Made by a program: the position numbers and the translations under genes. This document shows positions 13,391 to 22,027 of a stretch of 53,144 nucleotides of DNA, piece after piece. The notes under the pieces were generated by a model. It saw only the letters and a program-made list of their open reading frames with translations, did no database searches and was not told where the DNA came from. Within the stretch, counting starts at the first letter, position 1; every line of letters begins with the position of its first letter. This DNA is from Prevotella sp. (GTDB lineage Bacteria > Bacteroidota > Bacteroidia > Bacteroidales > Bacteroidaceae): positions 1 to 53,144 of the forward strand of contig JAFVGZ010000023.1 in NCBI GenBank assembly GCA_017478025.1, in the 5' to 3' direction.

Positions 13391-14635
13391 TTATTGTCGG
13401 GCGTTATTACGCATTTGATTGAATACCGATGAGACGAGAGATTGGAAACGAGTCTCACAATCCTGACGTATGGCGCTCTCTGGGATATTGGGATATTTCT
13501 CCGATAGACGATTGGCTATCTGGAGAGTATGATTGTGAAACGACGTTGTGGCATCAGCCCAGGCTTTGCCAGAGGAAGGCGTTTGAGGTGGAAAGACGGA
13601 ATCGCAGAATGTAACAATCGTTGCCCTATAGGCTTCATCAATCATGCGGTCTGTATCATCCTTTAATTGTGTCTTTTCATCTTTCTCTATGACCGGCTGG
13701 GGTTGTTTCTCTATTGCAGACAGAGATTGTTTGTCTGCATATACAGATGTCATCCGGTTTATTATTTCATCAGAATGCAAGGATGAGCCTTCAGGAAGCA
13801 CAGAAGAGTCTCGCTGGACAGGTGTGTTCTCATTCTTTGACATTTCATTCTCCTCTTGCAGATGGGGCAACAAGATGATGAATAGAAACGACAGAACGGC
13901 TACGAAAAAAAATACCGTCACATAGCGGAGATACCCTCTTCCGCGACTAATGTCGTGTTTGATTTCGTCTATGGATTGATAACGCTCCCGAGGGCTTTCC
14001 GCTATACATCGCGCTATCACCTTATTATATATATAGTGCTCAGGCAAGGATTCTATGATTTTACCAATAGCATAGATGTCGGTACGTTCATCTGTCGCCT
14101 CCTCTCGCAACTGCTCCGGGGCTGCATAGCCTTTCGTATGCCCCTGGGTGTCGGTAAAGGTATCGGTGTAGCAACAACCCAAGTCTATCAGCTTAACATC
14201 ATTGTCTATACGGGTCAGCAGGATATTGTCGGGTTTCAAGTCAAGATGTAGCACCTGATGGGCATGAAGATATTGCACTACATCCAACAACTGAAGGATA
14301 AATTTCCTCGTGTTCTTCTGATTAAAGTAAGATGGATTGCAGGTAATCCTCTCGGTAAGCGTCTCCCCGTCCACATATTCCATCATAATGCCATCATCTG
14401 TCTTTGAGATATAGCGTGGCAATCCTTGATGTTCTAAGCGATAGCCCGTCTCAAACTCCTTTTGGAAAGCCTCTTGATAACGAACATCGTTTACGCATTC
14501 TGCTTTCAGACGTTTGAGGAAATGCAGTTTACCGTATAACTTTACGCTATAAGTATCGCTGGTGGCACCTTGAAAGTCTAACTGTTCAATAGCGCCATCA
14601 GACAATTGAAGATTGGTAAACTGTGAGGATTCCAT
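13391..14635 (-). CDS. membrane-anchored Ser/Thr protein kinase
   Basis: The 414-residue protein has an N-terminal Hanks-type kinase domain (about 1-230), one TM helix (about 237-257, VTVFFFVAVLSFLFIILL) and a C-terminal extracytoplasmic region of about 155 residues. The catalytic loop HLDLKPDN (130-137) carries Asp132 and Asn137, the magnesium loop is DLG (151-153) and the APE motif is AAPEQ. A classic glycine-rich loop is hard to see; Lys41 or Lys43 in HFLKRLK is the likely ATP-binding Lys. The C-terminal part has no PASTA repeats and is of unknown fold. Its ATG overlaps the stop of the upstream gene (TAATG), which argues for translational coupling. Confidence 0.88.
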   Translation of the reverse strand: MESSQFTNLQLSDGAIEQLDFQGATSDTYSVKLYGKLHFLKRLKAECVNDVRYQEAFQKEFETGYRLEHQGLPRYISKTDDGIMMEYVDGETLTERITCNPSYFNQKNTRKFILQLLDVVQYLHAHQVLHLDLKPDNILLTRIDNDVKLIDLGCCYTDTFTDTQGHTKGYAAPEQLREEATDERTDIYAIGKIIESLPEHYIYNKVIARCIAESPRERYQSIDEIKHDISRGRGYLRYVTVFFFVAVLSFLFIILLPHLQEENEMSKNENTPVQRDSSVLPEGSSLHSDEIINRMTSVYADKQSLSAIEKQPQPVIEKDEKTQLKDDTDRMIDEAYRATIVTFCDSVFPPQTPSSGKAWADATTSFHNHTLQIANRLSEKYPNIPESAIRQDCETRFQSLVSSVFNQMRNNARQ

Positions 14636-15189
14636 TATCTCATTACTTTTATGGAGGAAAGACCAGATACACGACCAGCCGTAAACTGTCCGAGAGAGTC
14701 ACCATTACGCCATACCTGAGCGACCAACAAAGGATGATGAAGAATGAAGTTCTGTATCTCTACTTCATCTCCAACTTGCAGTTTGCTATTCTGGCTTTCT
14801 ACCACTTGATAATGCTCATTGCCCTGATACTCAAACACCAATTTACGGTCAGGAAGATAAGTGACCTGCACACAGTCGCCCTTTTGCAAAGAGTTAGAGC
14901 GTAATTCGTCAGAGAAGTTGTTGAAGTCAGAATTTCCCTGATCCTCTATCTTCATTACTTCATCCCAATGTGCAAAGCCTAAATAGTGAGCTATAGCATC
15001 GAGCGTACTCGTGTGTGGTTGGCGCTCATCCTGGGCAAAGCCGAGCAATCGCTTGAGAGTGGTAGCACCTATGCGAACTCCTGTCTTGCTCTGTATGTCG
15101 AGTGACAGAAGTTCGCAGTCAGATGGCAAGCGCAAGTCGTTTTCGGACTTGCGCTTTAATAGTTCTATAACATGGAATGGTAGTTTCAT
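14635..15189 (-). CDS. putative DNA-binding protein with C-terminal beta domain, partner of the kinase
   Basis: The 184-residue product (ATG 15189; the further upstream codon 15207 is TTG) has a helical N-terminal region. FHVIELLKRKSENDL, SKTGVRIGATTLKRLLGF and TSTLDAIAHYLGFAHWDEV look like a helix-turn-helix module of the type that reads 'conditions under which a domain pattern repeats'. A beta-rich C-terminal domain follows (GDCVQVTYLPDRKLVFEY, QVGDEVEIQNFI, AQVWRNGD). The start lies 30 nt after guaA, and the stop overlaps the kinase start. It may be the regulator or substrate of the kinase. The family is not named with certainty. Confidence 0.72.
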   Translation of the reverse strand: MKLPFHVIELLKRKSENDLRLPSDCELLSLDIQSKTGVRIGATTLKRLLGFAQDERQPHTSTLDAIAHYLGFAHWDEVMKIEDQGNSDFNNFSDELRSNSLQKGDCVQVTYLPDRKLVFEYQGNEHYQVVESQNSKLQVGDEVEIQNFILHHPLLVAQVWRNGDSLGQFTAGRVSGLSSIKVMR

Positions 15190-15219
15190 CTTATCACTCT
15201 CATTCAAAGGGATTTCTAC

Positions 15220-16827
15220 TTACTCCCACTCAATTGTGGCTGGTGGCTTTGAGGATACGTCATAGCAGACGCGGTTTACGCCGCGCACCTCGCGAATGAT
15301 GCGGTTTGAGACATCTGCCAAGAAATCGTATGGCAAGTGAGCCCAGTCAGCTGTCATAGCATCACTTGATGTGACGGCACGCAGGGCTACGGGATTCTCG
15401 TATGTGCGCTCGTCGCCCATGACGCCTACGGACTTTACATCTGAGAGCAATATCGCTCCTGCCTGCCATATTTGGTCATAGAGAGATACCTCAATCTCAC
15501 CGTCTTTCATGTCTGCCGGCACACCTGCAGCAAGTACTCTGCGTGCCTCTTCGCCTGATAGACGAACCTTATAGTCGCGCAGGGCCTGTATGTAAATGTG
15601 GTCAGCATCCTGGAGTACACGTACCTTCTCTGGGGTTATGTCGCCCAGTATGCGTACTGCAAGGCCCGGCCCTGGGAATGGATGACGCGTGATGAGGTGT
15701 TCAGGCATACCCATCGAGCGGCCTACACGACGTACCTCATCCTTGAAAAGCCACTTGAGGGGTTCGCAAAGCTTCAGTCCCATCTTCTCGGGCAGACCAC
15801 CCACATTGTGATGGCTCTTTATGACCTTGCCCGTAATGTTGAGTGACTCGATACGGTCAGGATAGATAGTTCCCTGTGCCAACCAGCAAGCTCCTTCTAT
15901 CTTCTTGGCCTCAGCCTCAAAGACATCTATGAAACCGGCACCTATAATCTTGCGTTTCTTTTCTGGTTCCGAAACACCAGCAAGCTCAGAATAGAATTTC
16001 TGCGATGCGTCAACACCTATGACATTGAGTCCAAGTCCCTCATAATCGCGCAACACATCGGTGAACTCGTTCTTGCGCAGGAGGCCGTTGTTGACAAAGA
16101 TGCAGGTGAGGTTTGAACCGACAGCCTTGTTGAGCAATACAGCTGCCACGCTACTGTCAACACCACCTGATAGGCCGAGGATTACACGATCGTTGCCCAA
16201 CTGCTCACGAAGTTCCTTTACGGTCTGCTCCACGAAGCTATTTGGCGACCAATCCTGACGGCTGCCGCAGACATCTACCACGAAGTTCTTGAGCAACTGA
16301 GTACCGTCTATTGAGTGATAGACCTCCGGATGATACTGCACGCCCCATATCTTCTCATTATCAGCAGCATATGCAGCATACTTTACAGTAGAAGTGGAAG
16401 CGATGCAATGGAACCCTTCAGGCAGTTTCGTAATGGTGTCACCATGTGACATCCACACCTGCGAATTGGGTTGGAAGCCTTTGAGCATGGGGTTGTCCTG
16501 CTCCATATACTCCAGGTTGGCACGACCATACTCACGAGTGCCTTCTGGCTCCACGTTACCTCCGAAGGTGTATGCCATGAGCTGGGCACCATAGCAGATG
16601 CCGAGGATAGGATATTTGCCTCTAATCTGATTGAAATCGAGTTTGAATGCCCGCTCTTCATATACAGAATAGGGCGAACCGGAGAGGATGACACCAATCA
16701 CATCGGGGTCATCAGCCGGGAATTTATTGTATGGCATGATTTCGCAGAAGGTGTTGAGCTCACGCACACGGCGTCCGATGAGCTGCGTGGTCTGCGAACC
16801 AAAGTCAAGAATGATGATTTTTTGCAT
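15220..16827 (-). CDS. guaA: GMP synthase (glutamine-hydrolysing)
   Basis: The 535-residue enzyme converts XMP to GMP with glutamine and ATP, the last step of guanine nucleotide synthesis. The N-terminal glutamine amidotransferase domain shows [13 protein letters not shown] with the catalytic Cys and GVQYHPEV with the His. The ATP-pyrophosphatase domain has [13 protein letters not shown]. The C-terminal dimerisation domain ends [16 protein letters not shown], the universal GuaA tail. Length is slightly above the usual 510-525. It is the first gene of a likely unit guaA, DNA-binding protein, Ser/Thr kinase. A hairpin lies in the leader region at 16864-16886. Confidence 0.97.
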   Translation of the reverse strand: MQKIIILDFGSQTTQLIGRRVRELNTFCEIMPYNKFPADDPDVIGVILSGSPYSVYEERAFKLDFNQIRGKYPILGICYGAQLMAYTFGGNVEPEGTREYGRANLEYMEQDNPMLKGFQPNSQVWMSHGDTITKLPEGFHCIASTSTVKYAAYAADNEKIWGVQYHPEVYHSIDGTQLLKNFVVDVCGSRQDWSPNSFVEQTVKELREQLGNDRVILGLSGGVDSSVAAVLLNKAVGSNLTCIFVNNGLLRKNEFTDVLRDYEGLGLNVIGVDASQKFYSELAGVSEPEKKRKIIGAGFIDVFEAEAKKIEGACWLAQGTIYPDRIESLNITGKVIKSHHNVGGLPEKMGLKLCEPLKWLFKDEVRRVGRSMGMPEHLITRHPFPGPGLAVRILGDITPEKVRVLQDADHIYIQALRDYKVRLSGEEARRVLAAGVPADMKDGEIEVSLYDQIWQAGAILLSDVKSVGVMGDERTYENPVALRAVTSSDAMTADWAHLPYDFLADVSNRIIREVRGVNRVCYDVSSKPPATIEWE

Positions 16828-16863
16828 ATTTATAAATGAGTTTTATTAATGGCTGCTATTTAA

Positions 16864-16886
16864 TGTCTGCCACATAGTGACAGACA
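16864..16886. promoter_or_regulatory. small inverted repeat upstream of guaA
   Basis: TGTCTG at 16864-16869 pairs with CAGACA at 16881-16886, extended by CCAC/GTG(A). It lies 37 nt before the guaA start. It could be a terminator of the upstream nucleotidyltransferase gene or an operator; no U-tract is visible. Confidence 0.3.
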
Positions 16887-16973
16887 ACATAACACTTTTA
16901 GGTTTATACGTGATATTTATTCCCGCTCTGTCGTTTAGTTTCTAACAAAGCAAATCAACACCCACATCAAGAA

Positions 16974-17786
16974 CTAACGGACAATGTCCTGCAGAAAGTC
17001 TGCTGCGGCATCGAGGGTATCGAGTTTGCCGACATCAAGGAGTCTGAGTCCTGGCTGTAGTACCCCGCGAATGCAGAAGGTGTCACAATTCTTCAGATAG
17101 AAGTCCATGATTGGGAATACATCCTGCTCCTCGTCCATCAGGGGGAAGAGCGACTGCGATATGACATGAATGCCCGAGAAAGCATACATGCTCAGCTCGT
17201 TACGGTTCATTCGTTCTCGTATGTCTGAGTACGGACTTTTCACCTCGCCTGTCTGAATGTTTGTCCATCCCATGAGGCGCATATCCTTATCAAACAACAG
17301 GTAGCGCGTTGTCTTACGTTCGCTGACGAGAAGTGCAGCCCCTACCCTATCGCTCTCTGAGGTTTCGGCAGCTGACGCATAGAGTGCCGTCAGGTCTGCG
17401 TTGCTCAAGATGTCGCAGTTATGGATGAGTATCGGCTGACCTTTAGCAAATATGCTTCGCGCCTTCTTTATTGCTCCACCTGTTTCGAGCAACTGCTCCC
17501 GCTCATCAGAGATACTGATAGAGAAGGGATAATGCGGCTGCGCCAAACGCAGGAAGTTGATTATCTGGCTGCCAAAGTGATGCACGTTGACCACGACCCT
17601 ACTCCCGCCTACCTCAGAAGCGACAGCCTCCTGTTCCTTATTTTTAAAGGCAGGTAGTTCAGCAACTTTGTCAAGCACATGCTGAAGCAAAGGCTTATCG
17701 CCGACCGGCACCAAAGCCTTAGGCAAGATGTCGGTCAGCGGTTTAAGTCGTGTGCCTCGTCCGGCAGCAAATATCATTACGTTCAT
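16974..17786 (-). CDS. nucleotidyltransferase (MurU/GlmU-like NTP transferase)
   Basis: The product is a 270-residue sugar-1-phosphate nucleotidyltransferase. I start at ATG 17786 because MNVMIFAAGRGTRLKPLTD puts the glycine-rich nucleotide-binding loop at the N-terminus; 35 extra codons upstream translate spacer repeats. LPKALVPVGDKPLL and NCDILSN (metal-binding region) fit the family. A stretch of about 18 residues around KNKEQEAVASEVGG, just before VVVNVHH, looks like an insertion compared with the family pattern. MurU-type enzymes act in cell-wall sugar recycling (family knowledge). The kinase partner gene is not in the window. Confidence 0.85.
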   Translation of the reverse strand: MNVMIFAAGRGTRLKPLTDILPKALVPVGDKPLLQHVLDKVAELPAFKNKEQEAVASEVGGSRVVVNVHHFGSQIINFLRLAQPHYPFSISISDEREQLLETGGAIKKARSIFAKGQPILIHNCDILSNADLTALYASAAETSESDRVGAALLVSERKTTRYLLFDKDMRLMGWTNIQTGEVKSPYSDIRERMNRNELSMYAFSGIHVISQSLFPLMDEEQDVFPIMDFYLKNCDTFCIRGVLQPGLRLLDVGKLDTLDAAADFLQDIVR

Positions 17787-17924
17787 ACGTTGAATTAACA
17801 AGATATCGAGATATCGAGATGTCGAGATAACGTAACATGAATTCTGAATTATGCATTCTGAATTCTTGCTCCGCTTCGCTCTGCTACGCAAGCGTCCCTA
17901 TAGGGCCGAGCGATGCATTTTCAC
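17787..17924. repeat. spacer with short repeat element
   Basis: The spacer contains an 8-nt tandem (agatatcg, agatatcg, agatgtcg), then gaattctgaattatgcattc, then ctacgcaagcgtc (17885-17896) and gccgagcga (17905-17913). The last two motifs recur at 40074-40099 and inside the rlmD gene at 52747-52774. Confidence 0.65.
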
Positions 17925-18638
17925 TTACTCTTCCGGCTCCTCTGGAACAATGAGTTTGTAACCCTTTCCGTGGATATTGATAATCTCGATGTTAGGATCA
18001 TCCTTCAGGTGCTTACGCAACTTGGTGATATACACATCCATAGAGCGGGCATTGAAGTAGTTATCGTCTATCCAGATGGTCTTGAGGGCAAAGTCGCGTT
18101 GCAGTATCTCGTTGGAATGACTGCAGAGGAGCGAGAGGAGTTCGTTCTCCTTCGTGGTAAGCTTTGTCTGCTGGTCATCAAGGGTGAGGAGCTGCTTCTG
18201 GGTGTCAAAGGAGAAGCGACCTATCTTATATTGTGTGCTCTCCTTAGACTTCTTACCGTGCACGCGACGCAGGATAGCCTCAATACGGAACACGAGTTCC
18301 TCCATGGAGAACGGCTTTGTGATATAATCATCTGCTCCTATCTTAAATCCCTCCAGAATGTCTTCCTTCAGCTGGCGTGCCGTGAGGAAGATGATAGGCA
18401 CATCGGCATTGGCCTGACGTATCTCAGTAGCCAACTGGAAGCCATCCTTCTTAGGCATCATGACATCAAGCACGCAAATATCATACTGTGTCTTGAGGAA
18501 AGCACGATAGCCTGCTTCGCCATCAGGACAGAGGTCTGTTTCATAACCCTTTGCCTGGAGATATTCTCTCAGCAACATTCCAAGGTTCTCATCATCCTCG
18601 CAGAGGAGGATCTTCAGGTTTTCTTCAAAGTTCTTCAT
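17925..18638 (-). CDS. OmpR-family response regulator (RprY-like)
   Basis: The 237-residue protein has an N-terminal receiver (ILLCEDDENLG with the acidic pair, YDICVLDVMMPKKDG with the phospho-acceptor Asp, PIIFLTAR with the switch Thr, and a conserved Lys in DYITKPFSMEEL). A C-terminal winged helix follows (LTTKENELLSLLCSHSNEI, SMDVYITKLRKHL, IHGKGYKL). It lies 51 nt after its cognate histidine kinase. The pair resembles RprX/RprY of Bacteroides by length and order. It acts as a DNA-binding transcription regulator on phosphorylation. Confidence 0.93.
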   Translation of the reverse strand: MKNFEENLKILLCEDDENLGMLLREYLQAKGYETDLCPDGEAGYRAFLKTQYDICVLDVMMPKKDGFQLATEIRQANADVPIIFLTARQLKEDILEGFKIGADDYITKPFSMEELVFRIEAILRRVHGKKSKESTQYKIGRFSFDTQKQLLTLDDQQTKLTTKENELLSLLCSHSNEILQRDFALKTIWIDDNYFNARSMDVYITKLRKHLKDDPNIEIINIHGKGYKLIVPEEPEE

Positions 18639-18689
18639 TGCGTTGTCTTGTTTTGAGTTTGTATGAGTGTCAGCACTCAGATTTGTTAT

Positions 18690-20249
18690 TTATGAATTAT
18701 TGTTTGAAAGATCTATTGTAATAGTAAACGTCGTTCCCTTTCCATACACGGAGTCAACATGTATCGTTCCCTTGTGCAGGTCTATGACTTTCTTCACATA
18801 CGCCAGTCCGAGTCCGAATCCCTTCACGTCATGACGGTTACCCGTATGCACTCGATAGAAGCGTTCAAATATCTTCTTCAGGTTTTCCTTCTTTATTCCT
18901 ATACCCGTATCGCGTATGGAAACTGCCACCTTTCCCTCTTCGGGGTTCCACGTGCGCAGATAGATGTTCAATGGCGTGTCGGGCTGACGATACTTTACCG
19001 CATTGTCCATCAGATTGAATATCACATTGCTGAAGTGTGTCTCGTCAACACATATAGAGGAGTCCACAGCCTCGGTCTCTGTATATATCTTACCGCCCGT
19101 ATGCTCCACGCGCAAGGCGAATGAGTTGGATATAGAGTCAACAAGCTCATTGAGGTCCAGCTCCTTCATCTTAAAGATGTTCTTTGTCTTGTCAAACATA
19201 GACATCTGCAGCACCTTTTCCACGAGGAAGCGCAGTCGCTTTGTCTCATCATTTATGACACCTCCGAGGTGATTGACCATCGTCTCGCTCTTGGTTACCG
19301 ACTTGTCGTTGAGCATCTGAGAGGCAAGGGATATACTGGAGATTGGAGTCTTCAGTTCATGGGTCATATTATTGATGAAGTCGTTACGCATCTCTGACAC
19401 TCGCTTCTGGCGGAATATGACCACAATAGTAAAGATGAACGTGATGAGCAGCACGATGGTGAATACCAGAGACGGTATCATGAAGCGTATGCTGGAGAAG
19501 ATATATTCGTCTATGTCTGGGAAATGCACATTCAGCACGCCATTCTTGGATTGCGGATCGTTGCGAAAAAGCATCTGCGAGTATGTCAGCTCCTTTCCCT
19601 TTTCCGAATAGTCAGGGCAACGGTATATCTCTTTTCCGTCGTATGAGGTGACGGAGAAATGGTACGGGATATCGATACCGTTATTCTGCAGCTCCACACG
19701 TATATCCAGGTCCAGTTGCTTAAAGTTTATCCTCTCCCTCAGGGGTTTATCACTTGCGGTATAGAGAATGCCATATACCACCTCGTCGAGCAGGGAGCGC
19801 TGGTAGATGTAACGGTTCTTTATAATCTCCTGAAAGGATTTCTGAGCTGTCACGATGGCGTTCTTATCCGTTTTTATGCCAAGTCCCGTGGGCTTTTTCT
19901 GCGGACTCATGGCAATGGTCTGTAGCTGAAAGGACGAATATATCGTACCATCGTCGCCGCTCACGGCATACTGATGCGAGTATTGTACCGGTCCCCCTAT
20001 CTGCCCCGATACAGAATCCACCTTCATGGCTTTGCGCTCCGTGTCTTCTACATCCTTTTCCAGGAACCGCAAGGTCTCGTTCAACTCCAGATTATGTGCT
20101 GCCTGATAGAGCGCACGTGTTACGGACTCGTCGAATTGCTCGCGCTTCATCTTTGCCATATCTTCCATATAGGAGATTTGGAGCGCAAGCAGACTCATAA
20201 ACGAGACTCCCATGATGATTGCTATTATCCAAATGACGGACTTCTTCAT
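18690..20249 (-). CDS. sensor histidine kinase (RprX-like)
   Basis: The 519-residue membrane kinase starts at ATG 20249 (MKKSVIWIIAIIMGVSF), which fits the promoter. TM1 is residues 5-25 and TM2 about 263-288 (SLVFTIVLLITFIFTIVVIF), with a periplasmic sensor of about 235 residues between. The HisKA box is NNMTHELKTPISSIS. The HATPase domain shows NLMDNAVKYRQ (N box), IRDTGIGIKKEN (G1) and KGFGLGLAYVKKVID (G2). It phosphorylates the response regulator encoded next. The translation start sits almost at the predicted transcription start, so the mRNA may be leaderless. Confidence 0.93.
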   Translation of the reverse strand: MKKSVIWIIAIIMGVSFMSLLALQISYMEDMAKMKREQFDESVTRALYQAAHNLELNETLRFLEKDVEDTERKAMKVDSVSGQIGGPVQYSHQYAVSGDDGTIYSSFQLQTIAMSPQKKPTGLGIKTDKNAIVTAQKSFQEIIKNRYIYQRSLLDEVVYGILYTASDKPLRERINFKQLDLDIRVELQNNGIDIPYHFSVTSYDGKEIYRCPDYSEKGKELTYSQMLFRNDPQSKNGVLNVHFPDIDEYIFSSIRFMIPSLVFTIVLLITFIFTIVVIFRQKRVSEMRNDFINNMTHELKTPISSISLASQMLNDKSVTKSETMVNHLGGVINDETKRLRFLVEKVLQMSMFDKTKNIFKMKELDLNELVDSISNSFALRVEHTGGKIYTETEAVDSSICVDETHFSNVIFNLMDNAVKYRQPDTPLNIYLRTWNPEEGKVAVSIRDTGIGIKKENLKKIFERFYRVHTGNRHDVKGFGLGLAYVKKVIDLHKGTIHVDSVYGKGTTFTITIDLSNNNS

Positions 20250-20257
20250 AACAGGTG

Positions 20258-20265
20258 CAAAGGTA
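20258..20265 (-). promoter_or_regulatory. -7 promoter element TACCTTTG, near-leaderless
   Basis: The bottom strand reads TACCTTTG, with TTTG at 20291-20288 (22 nt spacing). The expected start of transcription, about 6-7 nt downstream, is only a few bases before the kinase ATG at 20249. Confidence 0.65.
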
Positions 20266-20291
20266 CACCTTTTTAACTTTTCAGACGCAAA

Positions 20292-20317
20292 AAAGAGGAG
20301 CAAATATGCCCCTCTTT
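20292..20317 (-). terminator. intrinsic terminator after the acidic-tail protein gene
   Basis: On the bottom strand AAAGAGGGGC pairs with GCTCCTCTTT (one mismatch) around ATATTT, followed by a run of T. It separates the upstream operon from the kinase promoter. Confidence 0.7.
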
Positions 20318-20417
20318 ATACTTTTTATCATAATTTCTACCTTATAATTGCAATTTATGAATTATCCATAGCAATAAGATAGCTTTGATTCCTTCTCCTA
20401 TTTAATAATTATACCGT

Positions 20418-21344
20418 TTAATAATCGTCATCAGATATTTCCTCCGCATCATCAAGCGAGAGGTCATCTGGGTCTTGTTCTATTGTTGTACGATAGCTCT
20501 CTTCGGTCAGAGAATCGTCATCTGGCTCGTCGTCATCATCATCTGTCTGATAGTAATTGTCCTTTATTTCTACATCCTCATCACTATCATCGCCATCTGA
20601 GCGCGAGTTATACTTGTCCGCTTCGTCTCCGAATGTTATCTTGAGCTTGATGGCTTTCGGCTTCATTTTAGCGAATATAGCTTCCACCCATCCACCTTTT
20701 TCTATTTCCAGGACCTCATATCCGTCCTCTACCTTCATATCATAGAGTCCTCCGGGCTTGTGCAGCCTGTCCTTTGGTGTCGTTGTCGTAGAGATGTCAA
20801 AGGCTGAGAGGATTATGTCCTTGACTCCCTGATTGAGACTATCCCATCCACCACCAAAATTTCTGTCTATGATATCCAGCAACTTGGCAGCAGAGATATG
20901 GCGTATATTCTCGTATGACAGATCCGTGACCTTTGTTATCGGACGCTTGCGAATAGCATATATCGGCTCCGCAGGCTTCTGCGCTTTAGCCTTCGCCATC
21001 TCCTGCTCGACTTCGTTGGCATTCTCCTGACTATCCTTATTGCGTCCTCTGCGGGGTTTCTCTTTTTCTACGGGGCGTTCTTTTCTCATCGGCTCACCAC
21101 GAAGATACAGCACGCCGACCTTCATTCCGCGCTCCTCATACTTGGCTATAATCTCGCGCTTAGGTATCTTTATCTCTTCTACATCAAAGGCGGTACGCAC
21201 GATATCCATATAATGAGAACCGCGCTCGCTGATATTATCCTCCTTCTCCGGCTTGTGCCAAAGAGCAAAGATATCATTTTCCTGCAAATCCCACACATTG
21301 CTCTTGGTCAACGTACGGAGAGTGATATTGCTGTTTTCTTTCAT
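20418..21344 (-). CDS. protein of unknown function with long acidic C-terminal tail
   Basis: The 308-residue cytoplasmic protein has three parts. Residues 1-80 are conserved-looking (NVWDLQENDIFALWHKPEKED). A basic low-complexity stretch at about 82-122 (KERPVEKEKPRRGRNKD) follows. Residues 125-245 form a folded region (AKLLDIIDRNFGGGWDSL, VEDGYEVLEIEKGGWVEAIF). The last 60 residues are extremely acidic (DDDDDEPDDDS and similar). I do not recognise the family. It is the last gene of a Crp/Fnr regulator, YhcH-type protein, this gene series with 16-nt gaps. Confidence 0.75.
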   Translation of the reverse strand: MKENSNITLRTLTKSNVWDLQENDIFALWHKPEKEDNISERGSHYMDIVRTAFDVEEIKIPKREIIAKYEERGMKVGVLYLRGEPMRKERPVEKEKPRRGRNKDSQENANEVEQEMAKAKAQKPAEPIYAIRKRPITKVTDLSYENIRHISAAKLLDIIDRNFGGGWDSLNQGVKDIILSAFDISTTTTPKDRLHKPGGLYDMKVEDGYEVLEIEKGGWVEAIFAKMKPKAIKLKITFGDEADKYNSRSDGDDSDEDVEIKDNYYQTDDDDDEPDDDSLTEESYRTTIEQDPDDLSLDDAEEISDDDY

Positions 21345-21360
21345 AATCTGTATATTTTTT

Positions 21361-22011
21361 TTATTCTTTCCACCTTACTTTTATTACGCACACGCGTATA
21401 TGCTGATCATCTGTGTCGTTATTCACTTTGGCTACATGCCAATCTCCCGGGAAGAAAATGAAGAACTTATCGGGAGTAGAGTCATAGAAAAGAGCACGCT
21501 CCTTGTCATAGTTATAGTGTATGACGTCAACCTTATACTTGTCCTTTGGCACAGAGGTGACGTGGTCTATTATGCCAAAGCGCTCCGTTCCCTTCACGCA
21601 ATACTGGAAGTCTATATTGTTGTAATGGCTCTCGCTATTGCGTTTCTCCAAAGGTCCGTTCTCGCTATCCTCCACACTTATGGTGAGGTCACTACCCTCT
21701 ATCTGGTGCTTGCCCTTGGGGAGTGACAAGAGGTCAGTCTTTGCCAGATACTGAAAGAGCTTCGTCCATTGCTCCGGGTTCTTCTTGTACTGCATGTAGA
21801 AATCCACGATATTGACTGACTCATGCGGCTCTGCAGCCGTGAAGCCCTGTCGCCATTCGCCCTTCTTCAGCCAGGCCTTTGCCTCCTTGATGAGCTTCTT
21901 GTCATAACACTCATGGGTGTAGTAAGGCTTCTGCGCCGAGACTGAGATGCAAAAAGCCATCAGACATAATGCAACGCAATACTTTATATAGTCCATCCTT
22001 GTCCTTTTCAT
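21361..22011 (-). CDS. exported YhcH/YjgK/YiaL (DUF386) family protein
   Basis: The 216-residue product carries a signal peptide (YCVALCLMAFCISVSAQ, cleavage near residue 26) ahead of a DUF386 beta-barrel (cupin-like) domain. Recognisable segments are HESVNIVDFYMQYKKN, CVKGTERFGI and FFIFFPGDWHVAKVN, where the His and Asp/Glu residues form the usual metal site. Most family members are about 150-residue cytoplasmic proteins tied to sialic-acid or other sugar use. The exported form here suggests a periplasmic sugar ligand. It is co-transcribed with the upstream Crp/Fnr gene (16 nt gap). Confidence 0.82.
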   Translation of the reverse strand: MKRTRMDYIKYCVALCLMAFCISVSAQKPYYTHECYDKKLIKEAKAWLKKGEWRQGFTAAEPHESVNIVDFYMQYKKNPEQWTKLFQYLAKTDLLSLPKGKHQIEGSDLTISVEDSENGPLEKRNSESHYNNIDFQYCVKGTERFGIIDHVTSVPKDKYKVDVIHYNYDKERALFYDSTPDKFFIFFPGDWHVAKVNNDTDDQHIRVCVIKVRWKE

Positions 22012-22027
22012 TATCGTTATAAAATGC

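Noticed and set aside
17787-17891. 35 extra N-terminal codons on the nucleotidyltransferase
   Set aside because: They translate spacer repeats; the nucleotide-binding loop needs to be near the N-terminus.
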